Position numbers and translations under genes: made by a program. 64,000 bases of DNA, taken from the NCBI RefSeq assembly GCF_000725485.1, contig NZ_JOAG01000020.1, forward strand, positions 1 through 64,000, given 5' to 3'. Positions 1 through 8,577 of this stretch are shown here, in pieces. The stretch comes from Nonomuraea candida (GTDB lineage Bacteria; Actinomycetota; Actinomycetes; Streptosporangiales; Streptosporangiaceae). The notes under the pieces were generated by a model. That model was not told the DNA's origin. It was given only the letters and a program-made list of their open reading frames with translations, and made no database searches. Numbering within the stretch: the stretch's first letter is position 1; each line of letters starts with the position of its first letter.

Positions 1-79
1 GCGAGCGGGCCGGACGAGGCGCTGGCCGAGGAGCTGGCCGGGTTCGCCGCCAAGGCCGCGCAACACGGGCTGTGGCGGG
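1..79. repeat. 79-bp exact duplicate of 501-579 at the window edge
   Basis: Bases 1-79 are identical to 501-579, where the sequence lies inside the coding frame of the LuxR-family gene. The first copy runs straight into a G/C homopolymer-rich stretch (about 78-155) with no coding character of its own. A perfect copy of an internal coding segment placed upstream of its own gene, joined through low-complexity DNA, is typical of a contig-end assembly error; a recent duplication is the alternative. Confidence 0.85.
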
Positions 80-157
80 GGGGGGCCGGCCCCCCCGCGC
101 GGGGCGGGCCGGGGGGCCCTGGCCGGGGCCGGGGGCGGGCTCAGCGGGGCGGGGGCC

Positions 158-2045
158 GTGCGGTTGTGGGAGCACACCCAGGGGAACCCGCTGCACGCCC
201 GCGCCCTCCTCGCCGCGCTGCCCGCCGAGGTCCTGGACGACCCCGGCATGCGCCTGCCCGCGCCGGCCACGTACGCGCGGCCCTTCGCCCGCCGGCTGAG
301 CGGCTGCGCTCCCGAGACGCGGCGGCTCGTCGCGGCCTGCGCCGCGCGAGCTGCCCGGCCGGCTGGTCGGCTTCCCCGACCCGCTGGCCAGGGCCGCCGC
401 CTACGACGGCATCGGCGCGGGCACGCGGGCGCGGCTGCACCTGGCCGCGGCGCGGCTGAGCGAGGACGGCGGCGCGGCGCTGCGGCACCGTGCCGCCGCG
501 GCGAGCGGGCCGGACGAGGCGCTGGCCGAGGAGCTGGCCGGGTTCGCCGCCAAGGCCGCGCAACACGGGCTGTGGCGGGAGGCCGCCGCCCACCTGGAGC
601 AGGCCGCCGGGCTCACCGAGTCGGCGGCGCGCCGCGACGAGCTGCGCACGGCCGTCCTGGAGCACGTCCTCATCGGGGGCGACGTGCTTCGGGCGGCCGA
701 GCTCGCCACCGCGCGCAACGCCGACCCGCGCCCGGTCCGCCGGTACGTGCTGGGACGGCTCGCGCTGGCCGCCGGCCGCTTCGACGAGGCGTCCGAGCTG
801 CTGACCGAGGCGTGGCGGCACCACGAGCCCGGGTTCGCCGCCGACGTGGCGGAGCAGCTGGCCTGGCTGTGCCTGGTCACGGGGGACTGCGAGGAGGCGG
901 CGAGCTGGGCGCGGCTGGCGATCGGGCAGCCCATCCGGGGGCCGGTCGCCAGGCCGTACGACGTGCTGGCGCTGGGCGGGGAGCCCGACCCCGGCGCGCC
1001 GCCCGGCGGCCTCGCCGAGGCCGTGACGCTCCTGGCGCGCGACGAGGCGGGCCGGGCGTGCGCCGTGCTCAGGCGGGCGGTGAGCGCCGCGGAGACGGCG
1101 GGGCTGCCGCACCACCGGCTGCTGGCCACCGCGCTGCTGGCCGTCGCCGGGCACGGCCTGGCCCGCTGGGACGAGGCCGCCGCCACCGCGGAGCGGGCCC
1201 TGGCCGAGGCGACGGCGCTCGGGCAGCGGTGGCTGCTGCCGTTCCTGGCGGCCGCGTGCGTGGCGCCGCTGGCCGCCAGGGGGGACCACGAGCGGGCCCT
1301 CGCCCACGCCACGGCGGCGGGCACGCTGGCTCGCGGCATGCGGCACGCGATGGGGGAGCGGCAGGCGGACCTGGCGCTGGCGCTGCTCGGCGCGGGCGAC
1401 CTGCCGGACGGTGCGGGCGAGGCGTGGGAGGGCTTCGTGCCCGACCCGCGGCCCGTCCGCATCGAGGCGCTGGTCGCCGACGGGCGGCTGGAGGAGGCCG
1501 AGCGCACCCTGGCCGGCCATGCCAGGGGCGGGGCGGCGGCCGGCGGGGCGTGGCGCACGGCGGAGCGGATCAGGCTGGGCGGGCTGCTGCTGGCGGCCAG
1601 GAACGTGCAGGCCGGGGCCGAGGAGCGGTTCCGGCACGCGCTGGCGCTGGTCGAGGGCGGTGTGTGCCCGCTGGAGGAGGCGCGGGTGCTGCTGGACCTG
1701 GGCCGGCTGCTGCGGCGTACGGGGCGGCGCAGGGCGGCGGCCGAACGGCTCGGCGCGGCCCGCGTGATCTTCGAGCGGCTGGGGGCGCGCCCGCTGGTGG
1801 AGCGGTGCGCCCGCGAGCTGGAGGCGTGCGGGCTGGAGCCGCCCGCGACCGTGCGGCTCGGCCTCACCCCGCAGGAGCTCAGCACGGCCACGCTGGTGGC
1901 CGGCGGCCTGACGAACCGGCAGATCGCCAGGGAGCTGCTCATCAGCGTCAAGACCGTCGAGTACCACATCGGGAAGATCTACACCAAGCTCGGCATCAGC
2001 TCCCGGGTGGCGCTGGCCGCCAAGCTCGCCGGGCGTCCCGTCTGA
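158..2045 (+). pseudogene. LuxR-family (LAL-type) transcriptional regulator, broken
   Basis: This is the C-terminal two thirds of a large ATP-binding LuxR-family regulator. The last 65 residues form the LuxR helix-turn-helix (LTPQELSTATLVAGGLTNRQ, then a KTVEYHIGKIYTKLG recognition segment), preceded by an alpha-helical TPR-like region. The N-terminal fragment (GNPLHARALLAALPAEV, from about 160) is in a different frame from the remainder, which reads from about 350 (LPGRLVGFPDPLARAAAYDG) to 2045. Roughly 60-70 residues that family members have between these motifs are absent, so the junction near 345 is both a deletion and a frameshift. The AAA ATPase half is missing at the window edge. An intact product is unlikely unless the assembly is wrong; a GTG at 684 could start a truncated protein. 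Confidence 0.75.
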
Positions 2046-2100
2046 GGCACGGAGGAGGCACGGAGGAGGCACGGAGGAGGCACGGAGGAGGCGCGGAGGT
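2046..2100. repeat. 11-bp tandem repeat, five copies
   Basis: Five head-to-tail copies of GGCACGGAGGA follow the LuxR stop codon directly; the fifth is degenerate (GGCGCGGAGGT). Each copy contains a purine-rich AGGAGG-like core. It is probably a slippage product and no function is evident. Confidence 0.9.
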
Positions 2101-2251
2101 GTCGTCGATGGCCAGCGGAGACAGGCCGATCGGTCACGCTGCCGATACCTTGATCGGGAGTACTTGATCATGAAACAATTCCCCCATAGGTCTATCTCCG
2201 GGTTTGGGGGGTCGTCGCCGATGGTCCGCGAGCCGATCGAGCGGCCCTAGG

Positions 2252-3118
2252 ATGCCCGGCGGCGAGCTGGACGAGGCGTTCGAGCTCGGCAGGACGTGCG
2301 CGCTGGCCGCCGAGTGCGGCAGGGACCTGCGGTTGTGCGCGCAGATGTACACCGGCCTGTTCCCCGCCACGGCCTTCGGCGCCGACCTGTTCGGCGCGCT
2401 GACCCTCACCACCGCCTTCAGCGCCCCCTGGGCGCGCGCCGACCGGCTCAAGGTGGGCAACCGGGCCGCCCTGTGGGTGCTGGCCGTGGAGAGGCTGGTC
2501 GAGCGGGCCGTCACCAGCCGCGAGCAGGTGGACCGGCTGGCGCGGGAGTGCGTGTCCGTCGCCGAGGGAGCCGTGCCGCGCACGGCGGCGACCCGCTTCC
2601 TGGCCGACCTGCGCGACGAGCTGGACACCGTGCGGGAGTTCGAGGACCTGCGGGAGATCTGGCTCGACCAGCTCGCCGCCACGCTGGAGGGCATGGCCAC
2701 GGCCTGGGTGTGGCGCGACACGCACGCCTCGCCCACGCTCTCGCGCTACGTCGGCAACGCCGACAGCCGCGGCTCGTGCTTCGTGGACCTGTCGCACTGG
2801 ATCTACAGTGCCGACGACTGGACCAAGGCCCACCTGGGGGAGCTGCGCGCCGTCAGCCGGCAGGTGCAGCGCTACCTGCACCTGCTCGGCGACGTGGCCT
2901 CCTACCGCCGGGACATGAGCTGGGGCGACCTGAACGTGCTGGGCCTGGGCGTGGAGCGCGCCGAGGTGACCGCGACGATGGAGGCGCTGGCGCGCGAGGC
3001 CGTGTCCCTCATCGATCCCGTACGCGAGCACAGTCCGCGCACGGCCGTTTACCTGCACAGACAACTCGGTTTCAGCGCCGGTTTCGCCGGCATTTCGGAC
3101 TGCGGGCCGGTCGCGTAA
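2252..3118 (+). CDS. Terpene synthase-like protein with degenerate metal-binding motifs
   Basis: The 288-residue all-helical protein has the layout of a class I bacterial terpene cyclase. Residues 68-85 (VGNRAALWVLAVERLVER) align with the first metal-binding helix, but the aspartate-rich DDxxD motif is replaced by ERLVE. Residues 212-221 (LGDVASYRRD) occupy the NSE-motif position (canonical NDxxSxxKE), again only partly conserved. Family members are usually 320-350 residues. I chose the ATG at 2252; a TTG at 2204 would add 16 poor residues. No prenyltransferase or P450 is adjacent. It could be a catalytically altered cyclase or a non-catalytic relative. The fold assignment is inferred from motif spacing. 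Confidence 0.6.
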   Translation: MPGGELDEAFELGRTCALAAECGRDLRLCAQMYTGLFPATAFGADLFGALTLTTAFSAPWARADRLKVGNRAALWVLAVERLVERAVTSREQVDRLARECVSVAEGAVPRTAATRFLADLRDELDTVREFEDLREIWLDQLAATLEGMATAWVWRDTHASPTLSRYVGNADSRGSCFVDLSHWIYSADDWTKAHLGELRAVSRQVQRYLHLLGDVASYRRDMSWGDLNVLGLGVERAEVTATMEALAREAVSLIDPVREHSPRTAVYLHRQLGFSAGFAGISDCGPVA

Positions 3119-3232
3119 CGGGTTCGTCTGAATCCATGACAGACAATCTTGACTCTTGCCCTGTTAGGCCCGCGAAAAACGTGGCTTCAAGCGACAAACC
3201 GTGACATTTTGTTTCTTGTAAAAGTTTGCGGC

Positions 3233-3261
3233 TTGAGTGGAAAATGTGGCGTTGCTAGGGT
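3233..3261 (+). promoter_or_regulatory. Candidate sigma-70 promoter for the CvnD-like gene
   Basis: TTGAGT (3233-3238) and TAGGGT (3256-3261) are separated by 17 bp, close to the actinobacterial housekeeping consensus. It would give a leader of about 110 nt before the start at 3378. Confidence 0.5.
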
Positions 3262-3377
3262 GTCTCGATGCCAGGCATGTGGATCAACCTCCTCGGGTCG
3301 ACCTTGACAGGTGCCACTGACCACGGCACCTCAGGGGCGGGGTCGCGCATGCGCGGGATAGGTACGGGCGGTGCTGG

Positions 3378-3971
3378 ATGGAATTCGGTCGTATAGACCG
3401 CTGGCGGCTGCCGACAGCGATCAAGATCCTTATCGCCGGAGGATTCGGCGCGGGCAAGACCACCATGGTCGGCGCCGTGTCGGAGACCCGGCCCCTGCGC
3501 ACGGAAGAGGCGCTCACCCAGGCGGGCACCTACGTCGACGACCTGTCCGGCGTCGAGCGCAAGCTCACCACCACCGTCGCGATGGACTTCGGCCGCATCA
3601 CGATCCGCAACGACTACATGCTCTACCTGTTCGGCACCCCGGGCCAGGAGCGGTTCTGGTTCGTCTGGGACGAGCTGGCCATGGGCGCGCTGGGCGCGGT
3701 GGTGCTGGCCGACACGCGCCGCCTGGACGACTGCTTCCCCTCGGTCGACTACTTCGAGAAGCGGGAGCAGCCGTTCATCGTGGCGCTCAACTGCTTCGAC
3801 GGCGTCTCGCCCTTCACCGTCGGCGAGGTGCGCTCGGCGATCGGCCTGGAGCCGGACATCCCGATCGTGCGCTGCGACGCCCGCCGCAAGGACTCCGGCA
3901 GGGAGGTGCTCATCACCCTGGTCGAGCACGCGATGCGCAGGGGCGCCTCCCCGGTCGGGACCATGTCGTGA
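3378..3971 (+). CDS. CvnD-like GTP-binding protein, orphan
   Basis: This 197-residue small GTPase has a P-loop GGFGAGKTTMVGAVSE (about residues 21-36), a G3 motif GTPGQER (about 88-94), and NCFDG in the position of the NKxD specificity motif. It matches the CvnD subunit of actinobacterial conservons, which normally follow a sensor kinase-like CvnA, a roadblock CvnB and a DUF742 CvnC. None of those partners is present here; the upstream 260 bp are non-coding and the downstream gene is an Lrp regulator. Orphan CvnD genes occur in actinomycetes, and a partner encoded elsewhere is likely. It is expected at the inner face of the membrane in a G-protein-like signalling complex. Confidence 0.85.
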   Translation: MEFGRIDRWRLPTAIKILIAGGFGAGKTTMVGAVSETRPLRTEEALTQAGTYVDDLSGVERKLTTTVAMDFGRITIRNDYMLYLFGTPGQERFWFVWDELAMGALGAVVLADTRRLDDCFPSVDYFEKREQPFIVALNCFDGVSPFTVGEVRSAIGLEPDIPIVRCDARRKDSGREVLITLVEHAMRRGASPVGTMS

Positions 3972-3994
3972 CCACGACCGGCTACCTTTGACCG

Positions 3995-4492
3995 ATGGAG
4001 GAGATCGACCGCCGTATCGTCACGCTGCTGGCCCGCGACGGCCGCATGAGCTTCACGGACCTGGCCAGGGAGACCGGGCTCTCCGTCTCCGCCGTGCACC
4101 AGCGCGTGCGCCGGCTGGAGAAACGGGGGGTCGTGCGCGGCTACGCCGCGATCATCGACCATGACGCGGTGGGCCTGCCGCTGACCGCGTTCGTGTCGAT
4201 CAAGCCGATCGACCCGGCCGCGCCCGACGACGCGCCCGAGCGGCTGGCCCACCTGGCGGCCATCGAGGCGTGCCACAGCGTGGCCGGCGACGAGAGCTAC
4301 ATCCTCAAGGTGCGGGTGGCCTCGCCGGTGGCGCTGGAAGACCTGCTGCAGCAGATCAGGGCCTCGGCGAACGTCTCGACCCGCACCACGGTCGTGCTGA
4401 GCACCCCCTACGAGCACCGTCCGCCCGCCGTCGCCCCCGACCTGGACGCCGCCACCGACACCGCCGCCGGCTCCGACGGCCCCGCCGCCTGA
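3995..4492 (+). CDS. Lrp/AsnC family transcriptional regulator
   Basis: The protein has 165 residues. An N-terminal winged helix-turn-helix (IDRRIVTLLARDGRMSFTDL, then SVSAVHQRVRRLEKRG) is followed by the AsnC-type ligand-binding/oligomerisation domain (TAFVSIKP to TTVVLST). The last 25 residues are an Ala/Pro/Asp-rich tail created by a tandem duplication that spans the stop codon. Such proteins usually sense amino acids. The gene follows the CvnD-like gene after 23 bp and could be cotranscribed with it; no amino-acid transport or catabolic gene is adjacent, so the ligand is unknown. Confidence 0.88.
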   Translation: MEEIDRRIVTLLARDGRMSFTDLARETGLSVSAVHQRVRRLEKRGVVRGYAAIIDHDAVGLPLTAFVSIKPIDPAAPDDAPERLAHLAAIEACHSVAGDESYILKVRVASPVALEDLLQQIRASANVSTRTTVVLSTPYEHRPPAVAPDLDAATDTAAGSDGPAA

Positions 4493-4558
4493 CGATCCGC
4501 CCCGCCCCCGACACCGCCACCGGCTCCGAGGGCCCGCCGCCTGACGATCCGCCCCGCC
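4455..4558. repeat. About 52-bp imperfect tandem duplication across the lrp stop codon
   Basis: The unit beginning CCGACACCGCC at 4455 repeats at 4508 with few mismatches, period 53. The first copy encodes the C-terminal tail and stop codon of the Lrp protein; the second lies downstream and carries a second copy of the stop context. Confidence 0.8.
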
Positions 4559-4590
4559 ACCCGGTCCCGCCACCGGTCCTGCCAAGCCGG

Positions 4591-5970
4591 TCATGACGGC
4601 ACGGTGGAACCGAAGACCTCCTCGCGGACGGTCGTGAGCGCGAGGTCGAGGCCGCCGGCCAGGACGGGGTTGCCCCCGACGCTCGACAGCCGCACCGGCG
4701 GCCGGGGGATGGTCAGCTCGTGCAACTCCCGCTCGACCAGCGCGCGCAAAGTCTCGCCGCCCGCCAGCGCGACGCCGCCGGTCAGCACGATCAGCGCGGG
4801 GTCCACGACAGAGGTGATCGCGGCCAGTCCCACGGCCAGCCGGGCGGCGACCTCGCGCAGCCCCGCGCGGGCGTCGTCGGCCTTCCGCCCGTCGCCCGCC
4901 GCCGCCCGCACGGCGTTGGCGACGGCCCGCCGGAAGTCGGCCCCGCGCACGCCGTACGAGCGCAGCACGCCCAGCACCGCCTGCCCGCCGGTCAGCGCCT
5001 GATAGCCGTGGCCGCCCGCGTAGCGGCCCGAGTCGAGATCGGAATCCCGTCCCGAGCCGCGGTCGGAATCCCGGCCGGAGCCGTGATCCGTGTCACGGCC
5101 GGAGCCGCGGGCTGTGTCGCCCGCAGCGTCCCGGCCGGGCCCGCGAGCCGTGTCGCGGCCGATGTCGTGACCGATGTCGCGGCCCACGTCCCAGCCCATG
5201 TCCCAGCCCATGTCGCGGGCCGTCGGCGCGCCGGGCGTGGGCATGTACCCCACCTCGCCCGCCCCGCCCGTGGCCCCCCGGTGCATGCGCCCGCCCAGCA
5301 CGATGGCCGAGCCGATGCCCTGGTCGGCCCAGAGCAGCACGAAGTCCTCGCAGCCGCGCGCCGCGCCGTGCGCCCGCTCGGCCACGGCGACCAGGTTGAC
5401 GTTGTTCTCCACGTCCACGGGCACGCCCAGGCCGTCGCTGAGCGCGGGCACCAGGTCGGGGATCTGCCAGCCGGGCACGTCGTCGGCGGCGGCGTACCCG
5501 AGCCTGCCGGTGGCGGGGTCGATCGCCGCCTGCACGCCGATGACGACCCGGCGCAGGCCGGCCGGCGGCTCCGCGCCGCGCAGCGCGGCGGCCAGCCGGT
5601 CCACCAGGCCGCCGCGCGGCCGTCGCGGGGTGGCCAGCGCGTGCTCGCCCACGACCGTGCCGGTGAGGTCGGCCACCTTGACCTCGATCCTGGCGGGTGT
5701 GACGTCGATCGCGGCGACGTACGCGGCGGCCGGGTTGATCCGGTAGACCTCCGCCGTGCGCCCCGGCAGCCCCTCCCTGACGCCGTCCAGCACGACCAGG
5801 CCCGCCTGCTGGAGCCGGACGAGGAGCTGGGAGGCCGTAGGCTTGGACAGCCCGGTGAGCGCGCCGATCTGGGGGCGGGTCAGCGGGCCCCGCTCCAGCA
5901 GGACCCGCAGGGCGGCGCGATCGTTGATGGCGCGTAGCAGACTGGGCGTCCCCGGTACCGGACCGCGCAC
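4591..5970 (-). CDS. ROK family transcriptional regulator with low-complexity insert
   Basis: Residues 1-75 are a MarR-like winged helix (RAALRVLLERGPLTRPQIGA, then SKPTASQLLVRLQQAGLV); the remainder is a ROK sugar-kinase-like domain (VVIGVQAAIDP; LLWADQGIGSAIVLGGRM; GEVGYMPT). Directly after GEVGYMPT, where ROK proteins carry a zinc-binding CxCGxxGC motif, this protein has about 80 residues of Asp/Gly/Arg repeats (GRDTARGSGRD type) and no cysteine cluster. At 459 residues it is longer than the usual 380-410. ROK repressors respond to sugars or sugar phosphates. The start is placed just downstream of a perfect palindrome, consistent with autoregulation. No sugar transporter is adjacent. Confidence 0.88.
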   Translation of the reverse strand: MRGPVPGTPSLLRAINDRAALRVLLERGPLTRPQIGALTGLSKPTASQLLVRLQQAGLVVLDGVREGLPGRTAEVYRINPAAAYVAAIDVTPARIEVKVADLTGTVVGEHALATPRRPRGGLVDRLAAALRGAEPPAGLRRVVIGVQAAIDPATGRLGYAAADDVPGWQIPDLVPALSDGLGVPVDVENNVNLVAVAERAHGAARGCEDFVLLWADQGIGSAIVLGGRMHRGATGGAGEVGYMPTPGAPTARDMGWDMGWDVGRDIGHDIGRDTARGPGRDAAGDTARGSGRDTDHGSGRDSDRGSGRDSDLDSGRYAGGHGYQALTGGQAVLGVLRSYGVRGADFRRAVANAVRAAAGDGRKADDARAGLREVAARLAVGLAAITSVVDPALIVLTGGVALAGGETLRALVERELHELTIPRPPVRLSSVGGNPVLAGGLDLALTTVREEVFGSTVPS

Positions 5971-5986
5971 GGTGTCTTCTCCGTCC

Positions 5987-6009
5987 TAGTTAGGAAACTT
6001 TCCTAACTA
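5987..6009. promoter_or_regulatory. Palindromic ROK-type operator
   Basis: A perfect inverted repeat: AGTTAGGAAA (5988-5997), one central C, TTTCCTAACT (5999-6008), plus one further matching pair. The TTAGGAAAN-TTTCCTAA shape is typical of actinobacterial ROK repressor operators. It lies 16 bp upstream of the ROK start codon at 5970. Confidence 0.85.
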
Positions 6010-6285
6010 AAGATGACGATAGGAGAGGCCGCGGCGAGGGTCAAGGGGCGCGGCGAAGACGTGATCCGACGCGAAGGGGGAAAGTGATGGGAGTGCCTCG
6101 ACAGGCATGCTAATGTCGTCGTTTGTCGTAACAACAAGCAGAATGGCCCGGAGTGTCCCATTAACCACATTAATGGTCAGGCGGCAACTCGTCAAACCGA
6201 GCTCGCCAAGGAGCAGGCGTACGTCACCCGCCTCTACGACCGCCTCGACACGCTGCGCGAGCGCACCCAGCGGCAGCTCAAGGAG

Positions 6286-8478
6286 GTGCTGGCCACGGGC
6301 GCCGTCGGCACGATGCAGAACAGGTCCGAGCGCGACACGTTCGCCGAGATGTACGCCACCCGCCTCGCGCGGCTCTGGGCGGTCGAGCGCGGCCTGGTTT
6401 TCGGACGGCTGGATCACGTCGAGGAGGGCCGGCTGTACATCGGCAAGCTCGGCCTGACCGACGACGAGCAGCTCCGCCTGCTCATCGACTGGCGGGCGCC
6501 GGTGGCCCAGCCGTTCTACCGCGCCACCCCCACCGCCCCCATGGGCGTCACCCGGCGCCGTCACCTGCAGACCAAGGGCCGCACGGTGGTGGGCGTCGAC
6601 GACGACCTGCTCGACCTCGACTCGCTCACCGACGACGACCGCGCCACGCTCAACGGCGAGGCCGCGCTGCTGGCCGCGCTCGACGAGAAGCGCACCGGCC
6701 GCATGCGCGACATCGTCGCCACCATCCAGTCCGAGCAGGACCGCGTCATCCGCAGCGACCTCAACGGCGTGCTGGTCGTCCAGGGCGGCCCCGGCACCGG
6801 CAAGACCGTCGTCGCGCTGCACCGGGCCGCCTACCTGCTCTACACCCACCGCGAGCGCCTCGAACGCCGCGGCGTGCTCATCCTCGGCCCCAACCTCACC
6901 TTCCTGCGCTACATCGAGCAGGTCCTGCCCTCGCTCGGCGAGACCGACGTGCTGCTGTCCACGGTCGGCGAGCTCTACCCCGGCGTGACGGCCACCGCCA
7001 GGGACAGGCCCGAGGTGGCCGCGATCAAGGGCGACGCGCGCATGGCCGAGGTGATCGCCAAGGCCGTGCGCGACCGGCAGCGCGTGCCGCGCAAGCCCAT
7101 CGACCTGACCGTCGGGCGCCTGACGCTCACCATCGACCGCAACATGCTGGAGTCGGCCAGGAACAAGGCCACCCGCTCGCGCCGCCCGCACAACCAGGCC
7201 CGCGCGGTGTTCGTGCGGTCGCTGCTGACCGCACTGGCCAGGCAGCAGGCCCGCAAGATCGGCAAGGGGCTGATCGACGATGAGGAGCTGGCCGACCTGC
7301 GCGAGGATCTGCGCACCGAGCCGGTCGTCAAGGCCGCGCTCAACCGGCTGTGGCCCTACCTGACGCCCCAGCGCCTCCTGCTCGGCCTGTACGGCTCCGC
7401 CGAACGCCTCGGCTACGCCGCCTCCGCCCTGACCCCGCAGGAGCGCGCCCTGCTCAGGCGGGAGGGCGGGGAGTGGACCGAGTCCGACGTGCCGCTCCTC
7501 GACGAGGCCGCCGAGCTGCTCGGCGACATCGACGAGCAGGTGCTGCGCGCCAGCGCGCTGCAGGCCGAGGAGGAGCTGGCCGCGGCCCGCCAGTCCGAGG
7601 AGAGCCGGCGCGAGGCCGAGCTGGCCTACGCCCGCGAGGTGCTGGAGCTGACCGGCCTGTCCGACGTCATGGAGGCCGAGCGGCTGGCCGAACGCCAGCG
7701 CGGCGAGGGCCCCTACCTCACCACCGCCGAGCGCGCCGCCGCCGACCGCACCTGGGCCTACGGGCACGTGATCGTGGACGAGGCCCAGGAGCTGTCGCCG
7801 ATGGCCTGGCGGGCCGTCATGCGGCGCTGCCCGACCCGGTCGATGACGATCGTCGGCGACATCGCCCAGACCGGCTCGGCGGCGGGCGCGCGCTCCTGGG
7901 AGGAGGTGCTCGACCCGTACGTGGCCGGGCGCTGGCGCCAGGAGCGGCTGACCGTCAACTACCGCACGCCGGTCGAGCTGATGGCGGTGGCCGCCCGCGT
8001 CCTGGCCACCATCGACCCCGCGCTGCAGGCCCCCACCTCGGTCCGCGAGCTGGGCGCGCGGCCGTGGGCCGCGCCGCTGTCGGCGCTGCCCGGGCTGGCC
8101 AGGGCCGAGGCCGGCGAGGGCGGCAAGGTCGCCGTGGTCGTGCCCGACGCGCTGCTGCCCGGCCTCGGGGCGGAGGTGGCCGCCGCCGTCCCCGGCGCCG
8201 CGGTCGTCTCGCCCGGGGCCGGCCGGGCCAAGGGGGCCGAAGCCCTCGACGCGCCCGTGGCCGTCATGGGCGTGGCCGACGCCAAGGGCCTGGAGTTCGA
8301 CTCGGTCATCGTCGCCGAGCCCGACCTCATCGCCGCCCAGTCGCCACGAGGGCCGAGCGACCTGTATGTTGCTCTCACGCGTGCGACACAGCGGCTCGGG
8401 GTCGTCCACGAGCGGCCTCTTTCGCAGGCGCTGCAGGGCCTGCCGAGGCGCTCTCCGGCGCCCGCGGGCGGGCTCTGA
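6286..8478 (+). CDS. helD: HelD-like superfamily 1 helicase / RNA polymerase recycling factor
   Basis: UvrD/Rep-type ATPase of the HelD family, which in actinobacteria dissociates stalled RNA polymerase. Visible motifs are Walker A GGPGTGKTVVALHRAAYLL (near 6787), the motif II region VDEAQELSPMAWRAV (near 7780), GDIAQTGS (near 7855), and a C-terminal SDLYVALTRATQRLGVVHE. Recognisable HelD N-terminal coil sequence (TELAKEQAYVTRLYDRLD) is encoded in the same frame upstream, from about 6193. However, no ATG, GTG or TTG occurs in frame between the stop at 6085 and the GTG at 6286. The given start is therefore the first conventional codon and truncates the coil; a rare start or a frameshift near 6180 is likely. 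Confidence 0.85.
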   Translation: MLATGAVGTMQNRSERDTFAEMYATRLARLWAVERGLVFGRLDHVEEGRLYIGKLGLTDDEQLRLLIDWRAPVAQPFYRATPTAPMGVTRRRHLQTKGRTVVGVDDDLLDLDSLTDDDRATLNGEAALLAALDEKRTGRMRDIVATIQSEQDRVIRSDLNGVLVVQGGPGTGKTVVALHRAAYLLYTHRERLERRGVLILGPNLTFLRYIEQVLPSLGETDVLLSTVGELYPGVTATARDRPEVAAIKGDARMAEVIAKAVRDRQRVPRKPIDLTVGRLTLTIDRNMLESARNKATRSRRPHNQARAVFVRSLLTALARQQARKIGKGLIDDEELADLREDLRTEPVVKAALNRLWPYLTPQRLLLGLYGSAERLGYAASALTPQERALLRREGGEWTESDVPLLDEAAELLGDIDEQVLRASALQAEEELAAARQSEESRREAELAYAREVLELTGLSDVMEAERLAERQRGEGPYLTTAERAAADRTWAYGHVIVDEAQELSPMAWRAVMRRCPTRSMTIVGDIAQTGSAAGARSWEEVLDPYVAGRWRQERLTVNYRTPVELMAVAARVLATIDPALQAPTSVRELGARPWAAPLSALPGLARAEAGEGGKVAVVVPDALLPGLGAEVAAAVPGAAVVSPGAGRAKGAEALDAPVAVMGVADAKGLEFDSVIVAEPDLIAAQSPRGPSDLYVALTRATQRLGVVHERPLSQALQGLPRRSPAPAGGL

Positions 8479-8549
8479 CCTGCTTCGCGGCCACCCGCCC
8501 CACCGGGCCTGCCTGCGGAGACTTGAGGTCGCCGCCGATCGGGACACGG

Positions 8550-8577
8550 TTGACATCTGAGGTGGAGTCGGTAGTTT
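8550..8577 (+). promoter_or_regulatory. Candidate housekeeping promoter in the 8479-8997 gap
   Basis: A consensus TTGACA (8550-8555) and TAGTTT (8572-8577) are 16 bp apart. Transcription would give a leader of about 410 nt before lnt at 8998. I see no convincing gene in the 519-bp gap; its ORFs lack recognisable protein features. The leader contains several short G/C-rich inverted repeats, and an unannotated small RNA cannot be excluded. Confidence 0.4.
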
